Origin: Acinetobacter radioresistens DSM 6976 = NBRC 102413 = CIP 103788 | Lineage (GTDB): Bacteria; Pseudomonadota; Gammaproteobacteria; Pseudomonadales; Moraxellaceae | Direction: 5' to 3' | Length of the DNA stretch: 64,000 nucleotides | NCBI RefSeq assembly: GCF_006757745.1 | Contig: NZ_AP019740.1 | Location: forward strand, 1,550,001 to 1,614,000 | Notes under the pieces: model-generated | The model's input: only the letters and a program-made list of their open reading frames with translations | Told to the model about the DNA's origin: nothing | Databases searched by the model: none | Position numbers and translations under genes: made by a program | In this document: positions 51,460-60,662 of the stretch, piece after piece | Layout of the letters: every line of letters begins with the position of its first letter | How positions within the stretch are numbered: the first letter of the stretch is position 1

Positions 51460-52146
51460 ATGATTGATAAAAGCAGGACTTCCTTAGCCGAAGTGCTTTC
51501 ACAGATTAAAGACAGCTCTACCATCATGATTGGCGGCTTCGGTACAGCCGGCCAGCCAGCTGAACTCATCGATGGCCTGATCGAGCTTGGCGTGCAGGAT
51601 CTGGTCATTGTAAATAACAACGCCGGTAACGGTGATTATGGTCTGGCCAAACTGCTCAAGTCAGGCGCTGTACGTAAAATCATCTGCTCCTTCCCGCGCC
51701 AGTCCGACTCCTGGGTTTTCGATGAACTCTACCGTGCCGGCAAGATCGAACTGGAGCTGGTTCCGCAGGGTAATCTGGCCTGCCGCATCCAGGCGGCCGG
51801 TATGGGCCTTGGCCCCATTTATACACCTACCGGCTTCGGCACCCTGCTGGCCGAAGGCAAGCCTACCCTGCACCACGAAGGCAAGGACTATGTGCTGGAA
51901 AACCCGATCAGGGCTGACTTCGCCCTGATCAAGGCTCATCAGGGTGACCGCTGGGGCAACCTGGTCTACCGTAAATCTGCACGCAATTTCGGTCCGATTA
52001 TGGCCATGGCAGCCGAGGTCACCATTGCCCAGGTCTCCGAGGTGGTAGAGCTGGGTGCACTGGATCCGGAACATATCGTGACCCCGGGAATCTTTGTCCA
52101 GCATGTCGTGGCGGTCACGCCATCGAGCCCGAATACCCACGCATAA
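51460..52146 (+). CDS. catI: 3-oxoadipate CoA-transferase subunit A
   Basis: CatI with CatJ transfers CoA from succinyl-CoA to 3-oxoadipate. The 228 aa subunit has the CoA-transferase signature IMIGGFGTAGQPAELID and the conserved NNAGNGDYGLAKLL. Base use changes here: 51781-51840 is 39 of 60 G+C against 29 of 60 in benE 50881-50940. In A. baylyi the catIJF genes are kept nearly identical to pcaIJF by gene conversion; this block may be similar. Confidence 0.93.
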   Translation: MIDKSRTSLAEVLSQIKDSSTIMIGGFGTAGQPAELIDGLIELGVQDLVIVNNNAGNGDYGLAKLLKSGAVRKIICSFPRQSDSWVFDELYRAGKIELELVPQGNLACRIQAAGMGLGPIYTPTGFGTLLAEGKPTLHHEGKDYVLENPIRADFALIKAHQGDRWGNLVYRKSARNFGPIMAMAAEVTIAQVSEVVELGALDPEHIVTPGIFVQHVVAVTPSSPNTHA

Positions 52147-52161
52147 GCCGCCAAGGAGAAT

Positions 52162-52818
52162 ATGATGAGCTATACCAAACTGACCCGTGACCAGATTGCA
52201 GCCCGGGTTGCCCAAGATATTCCGGATGGTGCCTATGTCAACCTGGGTATTGGCCTGCCGACCAGAATTGCCAGTTACCTGCCAGAAGACAAGGATGTAT
52301 TCCTGCACTCGGAAAACGGCCTACTGGCCTTTGGTCCGCCACCGGCAACGGGTGAAGAAGACCCGGAACTGATCAATGCTGGCAAGGAATACGTCACCAT
52401 GCTGCAAGGTGGTGCCTTTTTTCATCACGGTGACTCGTTTGCCATGATGCGTGGTGGTCATCTGGATATTTGTGTACTCGGCGCTTTTCAGGTGGCTGAA
52501 AATGGTGATCTGGCCAACTGGCATACCGGAGCGGCAGATGCCATCCCGGCAGTTGGTGGGGCAATGGACCTGGCTGTAGGTGCCAAGAAAGTATTTGTAA
52601 CCACGGACCATGTCACCAAAAAAGGTGAACCAAAAATTGTGGCCGAACTCAGCTACCCAGCAACCGGCCTGAAATGTGTTGACCGTATCTATACCGACCT
52701 GTGCGTGATTGATGTCAGCGCGGAAGGTCTGAAGGTCATCGAGAAAGTCGACGGGCTGTCTTTTGACGAGCTGCAGTCACTGACCGGTGCCCGCCTGCTT
52801 GATGCCACCTCAAATTGA
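52162..52818 (+). CDS. catJ: 3-oxoadipate CoA-transferase subunit B
   Basis: CatJ is the 218 aa catalytic partner of CatI. The catalytic glutamate lies in the motif SENGLLAFGPPP (about residue 50), and the opening YVNLGIGLPTRIASYLPEDK is the subunit B signature. AAGGAG precedes two adjacent ATGs; the first is used. G+C-rich like catI and catF. Confidence 0.95.
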   Translation: MMSYTKLTRDQIAARVAQDIPDGAYVNLGIGLPTRIASYLPEDKDVFLHSENGLLAFGPPPATGEEDPELINAGKEYVTMLQGGAFFHHGDSFAMMRGGHLDICVLGAFQVAENGDLANWHTGAADAIPAVGGAMDLAVGAKKVFVTTDHVTKKGEPKIVAELSYPATGLKCVDRIYTDLCVIDVSAEGLKVIEKVDGLSFDELQSLTGARLLDATSN

Positions 52819-52863
52819 TAGATTCACTGTCCCCATGCAGCAGAGAATAGAAGGTCAGAACCC

Positions 52864-54069
52864 ATGAAGAATGCTTATATTGTTGATGCCATCCGTACTC
52901 CCTTTGGCCGTTATGGCGGCGGTCTGGCAGCCGTCCGTGCTGATGACCTCGGTGCCGTGCCGATTCAGGCCTTGATGCAGCGTAACCCGGGCGTGGACTG
53001 GAACCAGCTCGATGATGTGATCTATGGTTGTGCCAATCAGGCGGGTGAAGACAACCGTAATGTCGGCCGCATGTCAGCCCTGCTGGCAGGTCTGCCATAT
53101 CAGGTACCAGCCACGACGGTTAACCGGCTGTGTGGCTCGTCCATGGATGCCATCGCCATGGCAGCGCGTGCCATCAAGGCCGGAGAAGCCCATCTAGTCA
53201 TTGCCGGTGGGGTAGAAAGCATGACCCGTGCGCCCTTTGTCATGGGCAAGGCTGAATCGGCTTTTAGCCGCAGCCAGAAGATTGAAGACACCACCATGGG
53301 CTGGCGGTTTATCAATCCCAAGTTGAAAGAAATGTATGGTGTTGAAACCATGCCACAAACTGCCGAGAATGTCGCTGAGCAGTTTGGCATTAACCGGGCA
53401 GACCAGGATCGCTTTGCCCTGACCAGCCAGCAGCGCACGGCTGCCGCCCAGCAGCGAGGTTTCTTCGCACACGAGCTGACCCCGGTAACGATACCGCAGC
53501 GTAAGGGGGAAGCAGTAGTGGTTGATAGCGATGAACATCCACGTGCCTCAACCACGCTTGAGGGCCTGACCCGGCTTAAACCTGTAGTCAAGGCAGAAGG
53601 CACGGTCACTGCGGGCAATGCTTCAGGAATTAATGATGGTGCAGCCGCAGTACTGGTGGCTTCAGATGAGGCTGTTGCCCGGTACCAGCTCAAGCCGCGT
53701 GCCAGAATTGTTGCGGCGACCACGGTAGGCGTTGAACCCCGGATTATGGGCTTTGCCCCGGCTCCGGCCATCCGGAGACTGCTGGACCAGACGGGCATAA
53801 GTCTTGAGCAGATGGATGTAATCGAGCTGAATGAAGCATTTGCGGCACAGGCACTGGCCTGCACCCGGGATTTAGGATTGCCGGATGACAGTATCAAGGT
53901 GAATCCGAATGGGGGTGCAATTGCGCTAGGTCATCCACTGGGTGCTTCGGGAGCGCGGCTGGTGACCACTGCACTCAATCAGCTGGAACAGAGTAATAGC
54001 CGTTATGCGCTGTGTTCGATGTGTATCGGAGTCGGTCAGGGTATCGCCATGATTATTGAACGGGTTTGA
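52864..54069 (+). CDS. catF: 3-oxoadipyl-CoA thiolase
   Basis: CatF cleaves 3-oxoadipyl-CoA to succinyl-CoA and acetyl-CoA, the last step of the pathway. The 401 aa thiolase has the acyl-accepting Cys in VNRLCGSSMDAI, the His in GHPLGASGAR and the second Cys in CSMCIGVGQG. G+C-rich along its whole length; the change back occurs at the junction with catD. Beta-ketoadipyl thiolases PcaF and CatF cannot be told apart by sequence, context decides. Confidence 0.95.
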   Translation: MKNAYIVDAIRTPFGRYGGGLAAVRADDLGAVPIQALMQRNPGVDWNQLDDVIYGCANQAGEDNRNVGRMSALLAGLPYQVPATTVNRLCGSSMDAIAMAARAIKAGEAHLVIAGGVESMTRAPFVMGKAESAFSRSQKIEDTTMGWRFINPKLKEMYGVETMPQTAENVAEQFGINRADQDRFALTSQQRTAAAQQRGFFAHELTPVTIPQRKGEAVVVDSDEHPRASTTLEGLTRLKPVVKAEGTVTAGNASGINDGAAAVLVASDEAVARYQLKPRARIVAATTVGVEPRIMGFAPAPAIRRLLDQTGISLEQMDVIELNEAFAAQALACTRDLGLPDDSIKVNPNGGAIALGHPLGASGARLVTTALNQLEQSNSRYALCSMCIGVGQGIAMIIERV

Positions 54070-54089
54070 ACAATTTCAAGGAAATTATA

Positions 54090-54866
54090 ATGCCAACATT
54101 TACTTTAAATGATATTGCCCTGCACTATCAGACTTTTGGCGATACAGACAAGCCGGCACTGATTTTTTCCAACTCGCTTGGAACTAATTTGAGTATGTGG
54201 CAGCAGCAACTAGATTACTTCCAAGCTCACTTTTTTGTCATATGCTATGACACACGCGGCCACGGCAGCTCCTCTGCACCTCCAGGTCCTTATACGCTTG
54301 AACAATTAGGTCTGGATGTTATTCACCTGCTTGACCACCTTAAAATACAGACCGCCAGCTTTTGTGGAATTTCTATGGGCGGCCTGACAGGACAATGGCT
54401 TGCGATCCATTATCCTGAACGCTTTAATCACGTTGTAGTCTGCAATACAGCAGCAAAAATTGGACAGGAACAGGCTTGGCTGGAACGCGCCAGTTTGGTC
54501 CGTGAACAGGGCTTAAAGCCTATTGCTGCAACTGCTGCTTCACGCTGGTTTACCGAACCCTTTATCCAGAGCCAAACAGCAATTGTAAAGCATTTGAGTA
54601 ACGACCTAGCAGCTGGCAGCTCCGAAGGTTATGCAAGCTGTTGTGAGGCTCTGGCTAAAGCGGATTTACGTGATCAGCTTAAAGAGATTAAAGTGCCAGT
54701 ATTAATTATTGCAGGTACAGCAGATCCGGTCACTACCGTAGAAGACGCTGAATTTATGCTTGAGCGTATTCCAAATGCTCAACTTGCCAAAATAAATGCT
54801 TCTCATATTTCAAATATTGAACAGCCTGAAATATTTAAACAGATAATCTCAGATTTTATAAGATAA
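54090..54866 (+). CDS. catD: 3-oxoadipate enol-lactonase
   Basis: CatD hydrolyses the enol-lactone made by CatC to 3-oxoadipate. The 258 aa alpha/beta hydrolase has GISMGG (nucleophile Ser, about residue 94) after YDTRGHGSS, an acidic residue in ADPVTT, and the His in NASHISNIEQ. The ATG at 54090 has AAGGAA ahead; an upstream TTG was rejected. It closes the 11-kb catB-catD unit before a strong terminator. Confidence 0.94.
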   Translation: MPTFTLNDIALHYQTFGDTDKPALIFSNSLGTNLSMWQQQLDYFQAHFFVICYDTRGHGSSSAPPGPYTLEQLGLDVIHLLDHLKIQTASFCGISMGGLTGQWLAIHYPERFNHVVVCNTAAKIGQEQAWLERASLVREQGLKPIAATAASRWFTEPFIQSQTAIVKHLSNDLAAGSSEGYASCCEALAKADLRDQLKEIKVPVLIIAGTADPVTTVEDAEFMLERIPNAQLAKINASHISNIEQPEIFKQIISDFIR

Positions 54867-54895
54867 TTTAAAATCTCATTTTCTTTTTAAATTTC

Positions 54896-54930
54896 AAAAC
54901 CGGATAAATTAATTTATCCGGTTTTTTATT
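54896..54930 (+). terminator. Terminator of the merged cat-ben operon
   Basis: AAAACCGGATAAATT is followed directly by its complement and TTTTTTATT. The palindrome has 15-base arms and is 30 bases after the catD stop. Confidence 0.9.
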
Positions 54931-55194
54931 AAAATTTTTATTAAGTTAAAATAATTTTATACATTTTTATTTTACTCTATCTATAAAATATTTTTTATAT
55001 AACTATAAAAATAATATATAAATTTCTATTTTCATTAATATGATAAATATTTTTCAAGATCAAATAATTAAATAATAAATTTTAGTCATACCTTTATTAC
55101 ATAAATATATACTGATTAAGTTTTTGACTTAATACAAGCTCCCGCCTAATTTATCAGCATAATTACTCAGTACTTCACAGATTGGAGGTGAAGA
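54931..55194. other. AT-rich control region upstream of benK
   Basis: About 260 bases of mostly A+T. CATACCTTTATTACAT at 55087-55102 shares CATACCTTTA with the left catB control site (ATAC-N7-ACAT) and is a weak CatM/BenM site candidate. No gene is seen. Confidence 0.35.
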
Positions 55195-56553
55195 ATGAAT
55201 AAAAGTCAGATCAATATTCATGATCTTATAGACTATGCGAAATTTACGCCTTTTCATTGGAAGGTATTAATTTTATGCCTGATCATTATTATTTTTGATG
55301 GTTATGACTTGGTTATTTATGGGGTCGCACTACCGCTATTAATGCAGCAATGGTCATTATCGGCAGTGCAAGCAGGCTTACTGGCCAGTGCAGCATTATT
55401 TGGAATGATGTTTGGCGCCATGATTTTTGGCACGCTATCTGACAAACTGGGCCGCAAGAAAACTATTTTAATCTGTGTTTCACTGTTTAGTGGTTTTACT
55501 TTTATAGGCGCTTTTGCCAGTGGTCCTGTCGAATTTGCAATATTACGCTTTATTGCCGGGCTAGGTATCGGAGGGGTTATGCCAAATGTTGTAGCCCTTA
55601 TGACAGAATATGCACCAAAGAAAATTCGCAGTACTTTAGTCGCAATCATGTTTAGTGGCTATGCCATTGGCGGTATGGTATCTGCCTTACTTGGTGCCTG
55701 GTTAGTCAAAGATCATGGTTGGCAGATTATGTTTTACATAGCGGGTATTCCTTTACTGTTTTTACCTTTACTCTGGAAACTTCTGCCTGAATCTCTTGCA
55801 TTCCTGATCAAGTCCCAAGACGAGCAACAAGCTAAAAATATTGTTCAGAAATTATCTCCTCAGCTAGCTGTAGGGTCTGAGACTGAACTTTATTTAAATG
55901 AAAACATTGATCATCAGGGTGCACCTGTTCGTGCCTTATTTCAGCGTGGACGTACTTTCAGTACATTCATGTTCTGGATAGCCTTTTTCATGTGTCTATT
56001 GATGGTCTACGCTTTAGGAAGCTGGCTACCAAAACTGATGTTGCAAGCAGGCTATTCACTAGGTGCCAGCATGCTGTTTCTGTTTGCCTTAAATATTGGG
56101 GGAATGGTAGGAGCAATTGGTGGTGGAGTACTGGCAGACAGATTCCATCTGAAACCTGTCATTACTACCATGTTTATATTAGGTGCTCTTGCCCTGATCT
56201 TACTAGGTTTCAACAGCCCGCAATTTGTGCTGTATAGCTTGATCGCGATTGCTGGCGCAGCAACCATCGGATCGCAAATTCTACTTTATACTTTTGTCGC
56301 ACAGTTTTATCCAACAGCTGTACGTTCAACCGGTTTGGGATGGGCATCCGGTATAGGCAGGATTGGTGCAATTGTTGGACCTGTATTAACAGGTGCCTTA
56401 CTTACACTGGTGTTACCACATCAGATGAACTTTTTAGCGATTGCTATTCCCGGTATTATTGCTGCCCTAGCAATTTTTCTGGTCAATTTAAAAGTATCTG
56501 TAACTGCTAGCCCTGCTCCACCTTTAAATACAACGACCTCATTAAATACTTAA
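55195..56553 (+). CDS. benK: Benzoate transporter BenK (MFS, aromatic acid:H+ symporter)
   Basis: This 452 aa inner-membrane permease of the AAHS family has 12 hydrophobic segments. The MFS loop motif GTLSDKLGRKK lies after TM2 and the family-defining DGYDLVIYGVALPLL in TM1 (Asp residues needed for aromatic acid transport). GGAGG precedes the ATG at 55195. It is next to benP, as in other Acinetobacter benPK pairs, but with the order reversed (benK then benP). Confidence 0.88.
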   Translation: MNKSQINIHDLIDYAKFTPFHWKVLILCLIIIIFDGYDLVIYGVALPLLMQQWSLSAVQAGLLASAALFGMMFGAMIFGTLSDKLGRKKTILICVSLFSGFTFIGAFASGPVEFAILRFIAGLGIGGVMPNVVALMTEYAPKKIRSTLVAIMFSGYAIGGMVSALLGAWLVKDHGWQIMFYIAGIPLLFLPLLWKLLPESLAFLIKSQDEQQAKNIVQKLSPQLAVGSETELYLNENIDHQGAPVRALFQRGRTFSTFMFWIAFFMCLLMVYALGSWLPKLMLQAGYSLGASMLFLFALNIGGMVGAIGGGVLADRFHLKPVITTMFILGALALILLGFNSPQFVLYSLIAIAGAATIGSQILLYTFVAQFYPTAVRSTGLGWASGIGRIGAIVGPVLTGALLTLVLPHQMNFLAIAIPGIIAALAIFLVNLKVSVTASPAPPLNTTTSLNT

Positions 56554-56561
56554 CTTATCTA

Positions 56562-56580
56562 TGTGCCCAGGATGGGCACA
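56562..56580 (+). other. Intercistronic hairpin between benK and benP
   Basis: TGTGCCC and GGGCACA pair around AGGAT, just after the benK stop. The T-rich stretch after it (TTATTTC) is weak, so termination is doubtful. Confidence 0.45.
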
Positions 56581-56607
56581 TTATTTCAAGAAATGGAACT
56601 AAACTCT

Positions 56608-57984
56608 ATGAATGAATTAAAAACTAAACATCTTGCAGTTTCTTCAGGGGTTATGCTGGCAGCATTTACGGCATCTCTACCGCTTTGGGCAGCTGAATCT
56701 CCGCTAGGTAATCAGGATACAGCAGTTCATCAGAGTACACCGCTTCCAGAGAATATTGCAGGAAGTCCCGTACAGCAAAACAAAGCTTCTACTGCTGCTC
56801 CAAGTTTACCTGTACTTTTTCCAGTTGAAGATGAATGGAAATTTACCTTAAAAAATGCATATATTGATCGTAACTTTGAACGTTCCGATTTAAAAGATAC
56901 CGGCAGCTGGTCACAGTCTGCTTCTTTATTCTATAAATCCAGAATGATTGACACCCCACTTGAGATTGCAGGACTGCCAGTCAAAATTGGTGCAGATGCC
57001 TCAGTACAGTACGCGGTACGTTTAAGTTCAGACAAACACGTTGCCGATACTGTTCTACCTTTTGATCCGGTAACTCAAACGCAAGCACGCGACTTTTTAA
57101 AATATGGCGCTACCTTAAAACTGGGTTATGACAGAACATTGCTCAGTTTGGGTGAGTTATAGCTGGATTTACCGGTTACTGCCGTAGATGCCAGCCGACA
57201 ACTATTGACGTCCTATTGGGGAGCTAATCTTAAATCACAACTGACCGACCAGTTAAATCTGGAAATTGGCCATATTACCAAGGTTTCGCCACGCAATGAA
57301 GAAGACTTTCGCAAGTTTTCATTTACTTCAAACGGCATAACCGAATTTTCTGATGGCTTAAACTATATTGACCTGCGTTATCAGATCATGCCAAATCTTA
57401 AAGCAGAATATTATTTTGGTAATCTGGAAAATCTATATAACAAGCATTACCTTGGTCTAGATCATACCTGGAAACAGCCAGAGTTTTCAGTTAACTCACG
57501 CTTTAAATATTTTAATGCTCAAGATACCGGAAATAATTTTGACATAGATGCACAAAATGTAGGTCTACTGGAAACTCTCAAGATTAAAAACCATAGCTTT
57601 GGTATCGGTTACCAGCAAATTATTGGTGAGTCTGCTTACCCGCTTCCAGACGGTTTCTTGCCAGAAACTTATTTTATTAACTGGAATACCACCGGTTTCT
57701 TCAAGCAAGATGAAAAGTCATATCACTTTATCTACGGTTATGACTTTAAAGACCATGTACCGGGCCTGAATACGACACTGAAGTATGTATATGGCAATGA
57801 CTTTAAAACTGCAGATGGCCGAGAAAACAAGGAAAGTGAATCAAATATTATTGTAAATTATGCATTCCAGCAGCCTGCGCTGAAGGGTGTAGCTCTGCAA
57901 TATATTCTGATTAATTACGACGTCAAATACGGTAATGACTTTACCGAGAACCGGTTCTTTGTAAATTACACCAAGAAATTTTAA
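56608..57984 (+). pseudogene. benP: OprD-family porin BenP interrupted by a nonsense codon
   Basis: This outer-membrane OprD-type channel is presumed to admit benzoate. A signal peptide (GVMLAAFTASLPLWAAE) opens the product. Codon 185 (57160-57162) is TAG in the context GEL-stop-LDLPVTAVDASRQL; the same frame stays open for 273 more codons with the normal porin strands to the C-terminal Phe (YTKKF). A Trp codon TGG is the likeliest ancestor. The total would be 458 aa, so the gene is a recent pseudogene or the site is a sequence error. Confidence 0.85.
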
Positions 57985-58011
57985 GCTTGCTTAAATATAC
58001 TTCAAAGCCAG

Positions 58012-58049
58012 AAGCCCTGAAATTTCATATTTTAGGGCTTGTTTTTTTA
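58012..58049 (+). terminator. Terminator after benP
   Basis: AAGCCCT and AGGGCTT pair around a loop of about 15 bases, followed by G and a run of T. Confidence 0.8.
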
Positions 58050-58181
58050 CCTGTAATTAAAAGTCTTTTTATATTTATAATAAAAATGCCGAATTAATGC
58101 CCATATATTTACTAAAATTTCTCATATGGCTACTTTTTAATATTTAATCTCTATAATTGCCAATGCTAACTACTGTGTATA

Positions 58182-58204
58182 TCTTCTTCCTATATAGAAG
58201 AAGA
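58182..58204. promoter_or_regulatory. Inverted repeat upstream of the MHS transporter
   Basis: TCTTCTT and AAGAAGA flank CCTATATAG in the 230-base region ahead of the transporter. It has the look of an operator, but no factor is assigned. Confidence 0.35.
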
Positions 58205-58283
58205 GAAAATACGATCATTTATATATTTTAAATAATGATTATCTAGCAAATAGTACAACTGGCATAGCCATAAGGATATCTAG

Positions 58284-59579
58284 ATGAGTGAAGTCATATA
58301 TACGAAAGAAGAAAAACGGAAACGGGTCTTGGGAATTGTCGGGGCTTCCTCCGGTAACCTGGTGGAATGGTTCGATTTTTATATTTATGCTGTTTTTGCC
58401 ATGTATTTCCAGCATGCACTTACTGCACCAGATATGACTTCTACCGCACAGGGTATTTATGTCTGGGGAGTATTTGCGGCAAGTTTCTTTATGCGTCCAA
58501 TCGGTAGCTGGCTTTTTGGCCGTATTGCTGATACCCGGGGCCGTAAACAGTCGATGGTTATTTCTATCAGTTTGATGGCTATAAGTTCTTTCCTTTTCGC
58601 CTTACTGCCTACATATGAACAGGTAGGTATGGCAGCTCCATTTTTATTATTACTGGTTCGACTGTTACAAGGTTTATCGGTTGGGGGCGAGTACGGAGCG
58701 GTTGCAACCTATATGAGCGAGATTGCATTAAAAGGCCAGCGTGGTTTTTATGCTTCTTTTCAGTATGTCACCCTCTCCGGCGGTCAACTTCTAGCGAGTC
58801 TGCTAGGTGTGATCCTGCTTGCTTTTATGAGTGAACAACAGTTAATGGACAGCGGCTGGCGTATTCCGTTCGTCATCGGGGGTATTACCGCCATTATTTC
58901 TTTGCTGGCCCGTAGCCGTCTTGAAGAAACTCTGTCACATGAAGACAGTGAGCGTAAAGAGTCTGGTAGCCTGCGTGCATTATTTCAGAAACACTGGAAA
59001 ACCTTTTTACTGGTGGTTGGCTATACCTCGGCAGGTTCATTAACTTTCTATGTTATTACTGTTTATTCAAAAACCTACCTAACCAATATCGGTATTGATG
59101 GCAAGACTGTCGGTTTTATGATGACCTGTGCCCTATTTGTATTTATGCTGGCGCAGCCGATATTCGGTATGATTTCCGACCGGATTGGACGACGGGCATC
59201 TATGCTGCTGTTTAGTGCCACCAGTGCTATCTTTATCTATCCAGTAATGGTTGTCGGGATGCGACACTTCAGCTATTCACCTGTAATCGTAACGCTCCTG
59301 CTTATTTTCCTGATGATGTTGCTGAGTTTCTATACGTCTATTAGTGGCCTGGTTAAAGCAGAAATGTTCCCGACCCATGTTCGTGCACTTGGTGTCGGTT
59401 TCTCTTATGCAGTAGGTAATGCATTATTTGGAGGCTCGGCTCCTGCCGTTGCTTTAAAATTTAAAGAAGCAGGGTTTGAAAATACTTTCTTCGTTTATGT
59501 TATTGTCATGCTTGTTATCTGTTTCCTGTGTAGTTTTGCACTACCAAAAGAACCAGAATATCTTCATCATGACCACTAA
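58284..59579 (+). CDS. MHS-family metabolite:H+ symporter (PcaT/KgtP-like)
   Basis: This 431 aa inner-membrane permease of the major facilitator superfamily has the opening GNLVEWFDFYIYAVFAMYF and loop GRIADTRGRKQ typical of the metabolite:H+ symporter group, which includes KgtP (2-oxoglutarate) and PcaT (3-oxoadipate). RLLQGLSVGGEYGAVATYMS is a further signature. AAGGAT precedes the ATG. Placed after the ben-cat genes, it may carry 3-oxoadipate or another dicarboxylate intermediate; this is inferred from context. Confidence 0.8.
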   Translation: MSEVIYTKEEKRKRVLGIVGASSGNLVEWFDFYIYAVFAMYFQHALTAPDMTSTAQGIYVWGVFAASFFMRPIGSWLFGRIADTRGRKQSMVISISLMAISSFLFALLPTYEQVGMAAPFLLLLVRLLQGLSVGGEYGAVATYMSEIALKGQRGFYASFQYVTLSGGQLLASLLGVILLAFMSEQQLMDSGWRIPFVIGGITAIISLLARSRLEETLSHEDSERKESGSLRALFQKHWKTFLLVVGYTSAGSLTFYVITVYSKTYLTNIGIDGKTVGFMMTCALFVFMLAQPIFGMISDRIGRRASMLLFSATSAIFIYPVMVVGMRHFSYSPVIVTLLLIFLMMLLSFYTSISGLVKAEMFPTHVRALGVGFSYAVGNALFGGSAPAVALKFKEAGFENTFFVYVIVMLVICFLCSFALPKEPEYLHHDH

Positions 59580-59590
59580 TTAATAAATAT

Positions 59591-59620
59591 AAAAAACCTG
59601 TCTAATGACAGGTTTTTTAT
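59591..59620. terminator. Terminator after the transporter
   Basis: Perfect 12-base arms AAAAAACCTGTC/GACAGGTTTTTT around TAAT, then TATA. It lies between converging genes and can act in both directions. Confidence 0.9.
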
Positions 59621-59654
59621 ATTTTAAGATATGAAGTCTAGAAAACTATAAGGC

Positions 59655-60416
59655 TCAGGTATACAGCATATTTAAGATGAGTGCCATAACCTGTTCTGTT
59701 TTCTCTGCATGTAACCAGTGGCCTGCCTCAACCTCTTCAATCCGTGCAAATGGAAACTGCTGGTGAATTGCCTGAAAATGTTTTTCTTTGGAAATATAAG
59801 GTGACTTGCTACCTTTGATGAATAAGGTTGGAATGGATGAGGGCTCAATAGTTTCCCATGCCAGAATATTCGGGTAATTGTTCGCCAGAGCATCGACATT
59901 AAACAGCCAGTGCCCAGCCTTAAAGGATTTCATCAGGAACTGTATAACCATTTCTTCCTGAAGGTATTCACGCATAATTGTCATTGCTTCAGGTCGGGTT
60001 TGTACATCACTGGCTTCTACTGCTTTTAATGCCTTAAAAATCTGCTCATGTTCACCATGATTACTATGCACAGGTGAAATATCCAGTACGATCAACTTTT
60101 CTACCCACTCCGGTCTTAAAGCCGCAATTTTCATCACAACTTTTCCGCCCATAGAGTGCCCGATCAGAATGACTTTCTCCAGTTTAAAGGGTTCTAAAGT
60201 TTCGATTACATCTTGTGCCATCAGTTCGTAATTATGTTCGGCCGAATGCCCAGACTGTCCATGATTCCTCAAATCCAGCTGAAAAATATCACGGTCTTTT
60301 ATACCCCGTGCCAGCATATTCAAATTACTGTAACTACCAAATAAACCATGCAACAATACAACTGGAGTTTGTGTAGTGGCCTCAGAAGCAGTTTGTATAT
60401 GATGATGTAATTGCAC
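59655..60416 (-). CDS. YbfF-like alpha/beta hydrolase (esterase)
   Basis: This 253 aa cytosolic esterase has VVLLHGLFGSYSNLNMLARG, the nucleophile GHSMGG (about residue 83), DLRNHGQS and the catalytic His in EAGHWLHAEK. The frame opens further upstream (to 60521) but only the GTG at 60416 has a good ribosome binding site (AAAGGA, eight bases ahead), and it gives the normal YbfF N-terminus. YbfF-type enzymes act on short-chain acyl esters or thioesters. Confidence 0.85.
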   Translation of the reverse strand: MQLHHHIQTASEATTQTPVVLLHGLFGSYSNLNMLARGIKDRDIFQLDLRNHGQSGHSAEHNYELMAQDVIETLEPFKLEKVILIGHSMGGKVVMKIAALRPEWVEKLIVLDISPVHSNHGEHEQIFKALKAVEASDVQTRPEAMTIMREYLQEEMVIQFLMKSFKAGHWLFNVDALANNYPNILAWETIEPSSIPTLFIKGSKSPYISKEKHFQAIHQQFPFARIEEVEAGHWLHAEKTEQVMALILNMLYT

Positions 60417-60662
60417 AAAACTATCCTTTGAATGGCTGAACAATAAGTTCAAGCATAACATGCCTGACTGTAAGCTCATGTGGCAAAAAATGTTTCTACA
60501 ATAGTCCCCTCTAGGTTTCAAGCCAGCACTTTATATTTACCAAATACACTCGAATTGTTTACCAAGTTGCATATTTCATTGCTTTAGAGTTGGCTAGATT
60601 AGTACCAAATTATTTTCTTATTTTTAAATTTAGTCATATTCAAATAATAAAGGAGCCTTGTC

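Noticed and set aside
51661..52308. 215-codon minus-strand frame across catI and catJ
   Set aside because: Antisense to two recognisable CoA-transferase subunits; same composition effect.
53100..53897. Long open frame (265 codons) on the minus strand across catF
   Set aside because: It is antisense to an intact thiolase with all catalytic motifs; long antisense frames are expected in the G+C-rich block.
57205..57984. Separate gene starting after the benP stop
   Set aside because: It begins at TTG without a ribosome binding site and continues the porin in the same frame; it is the tail of benP.
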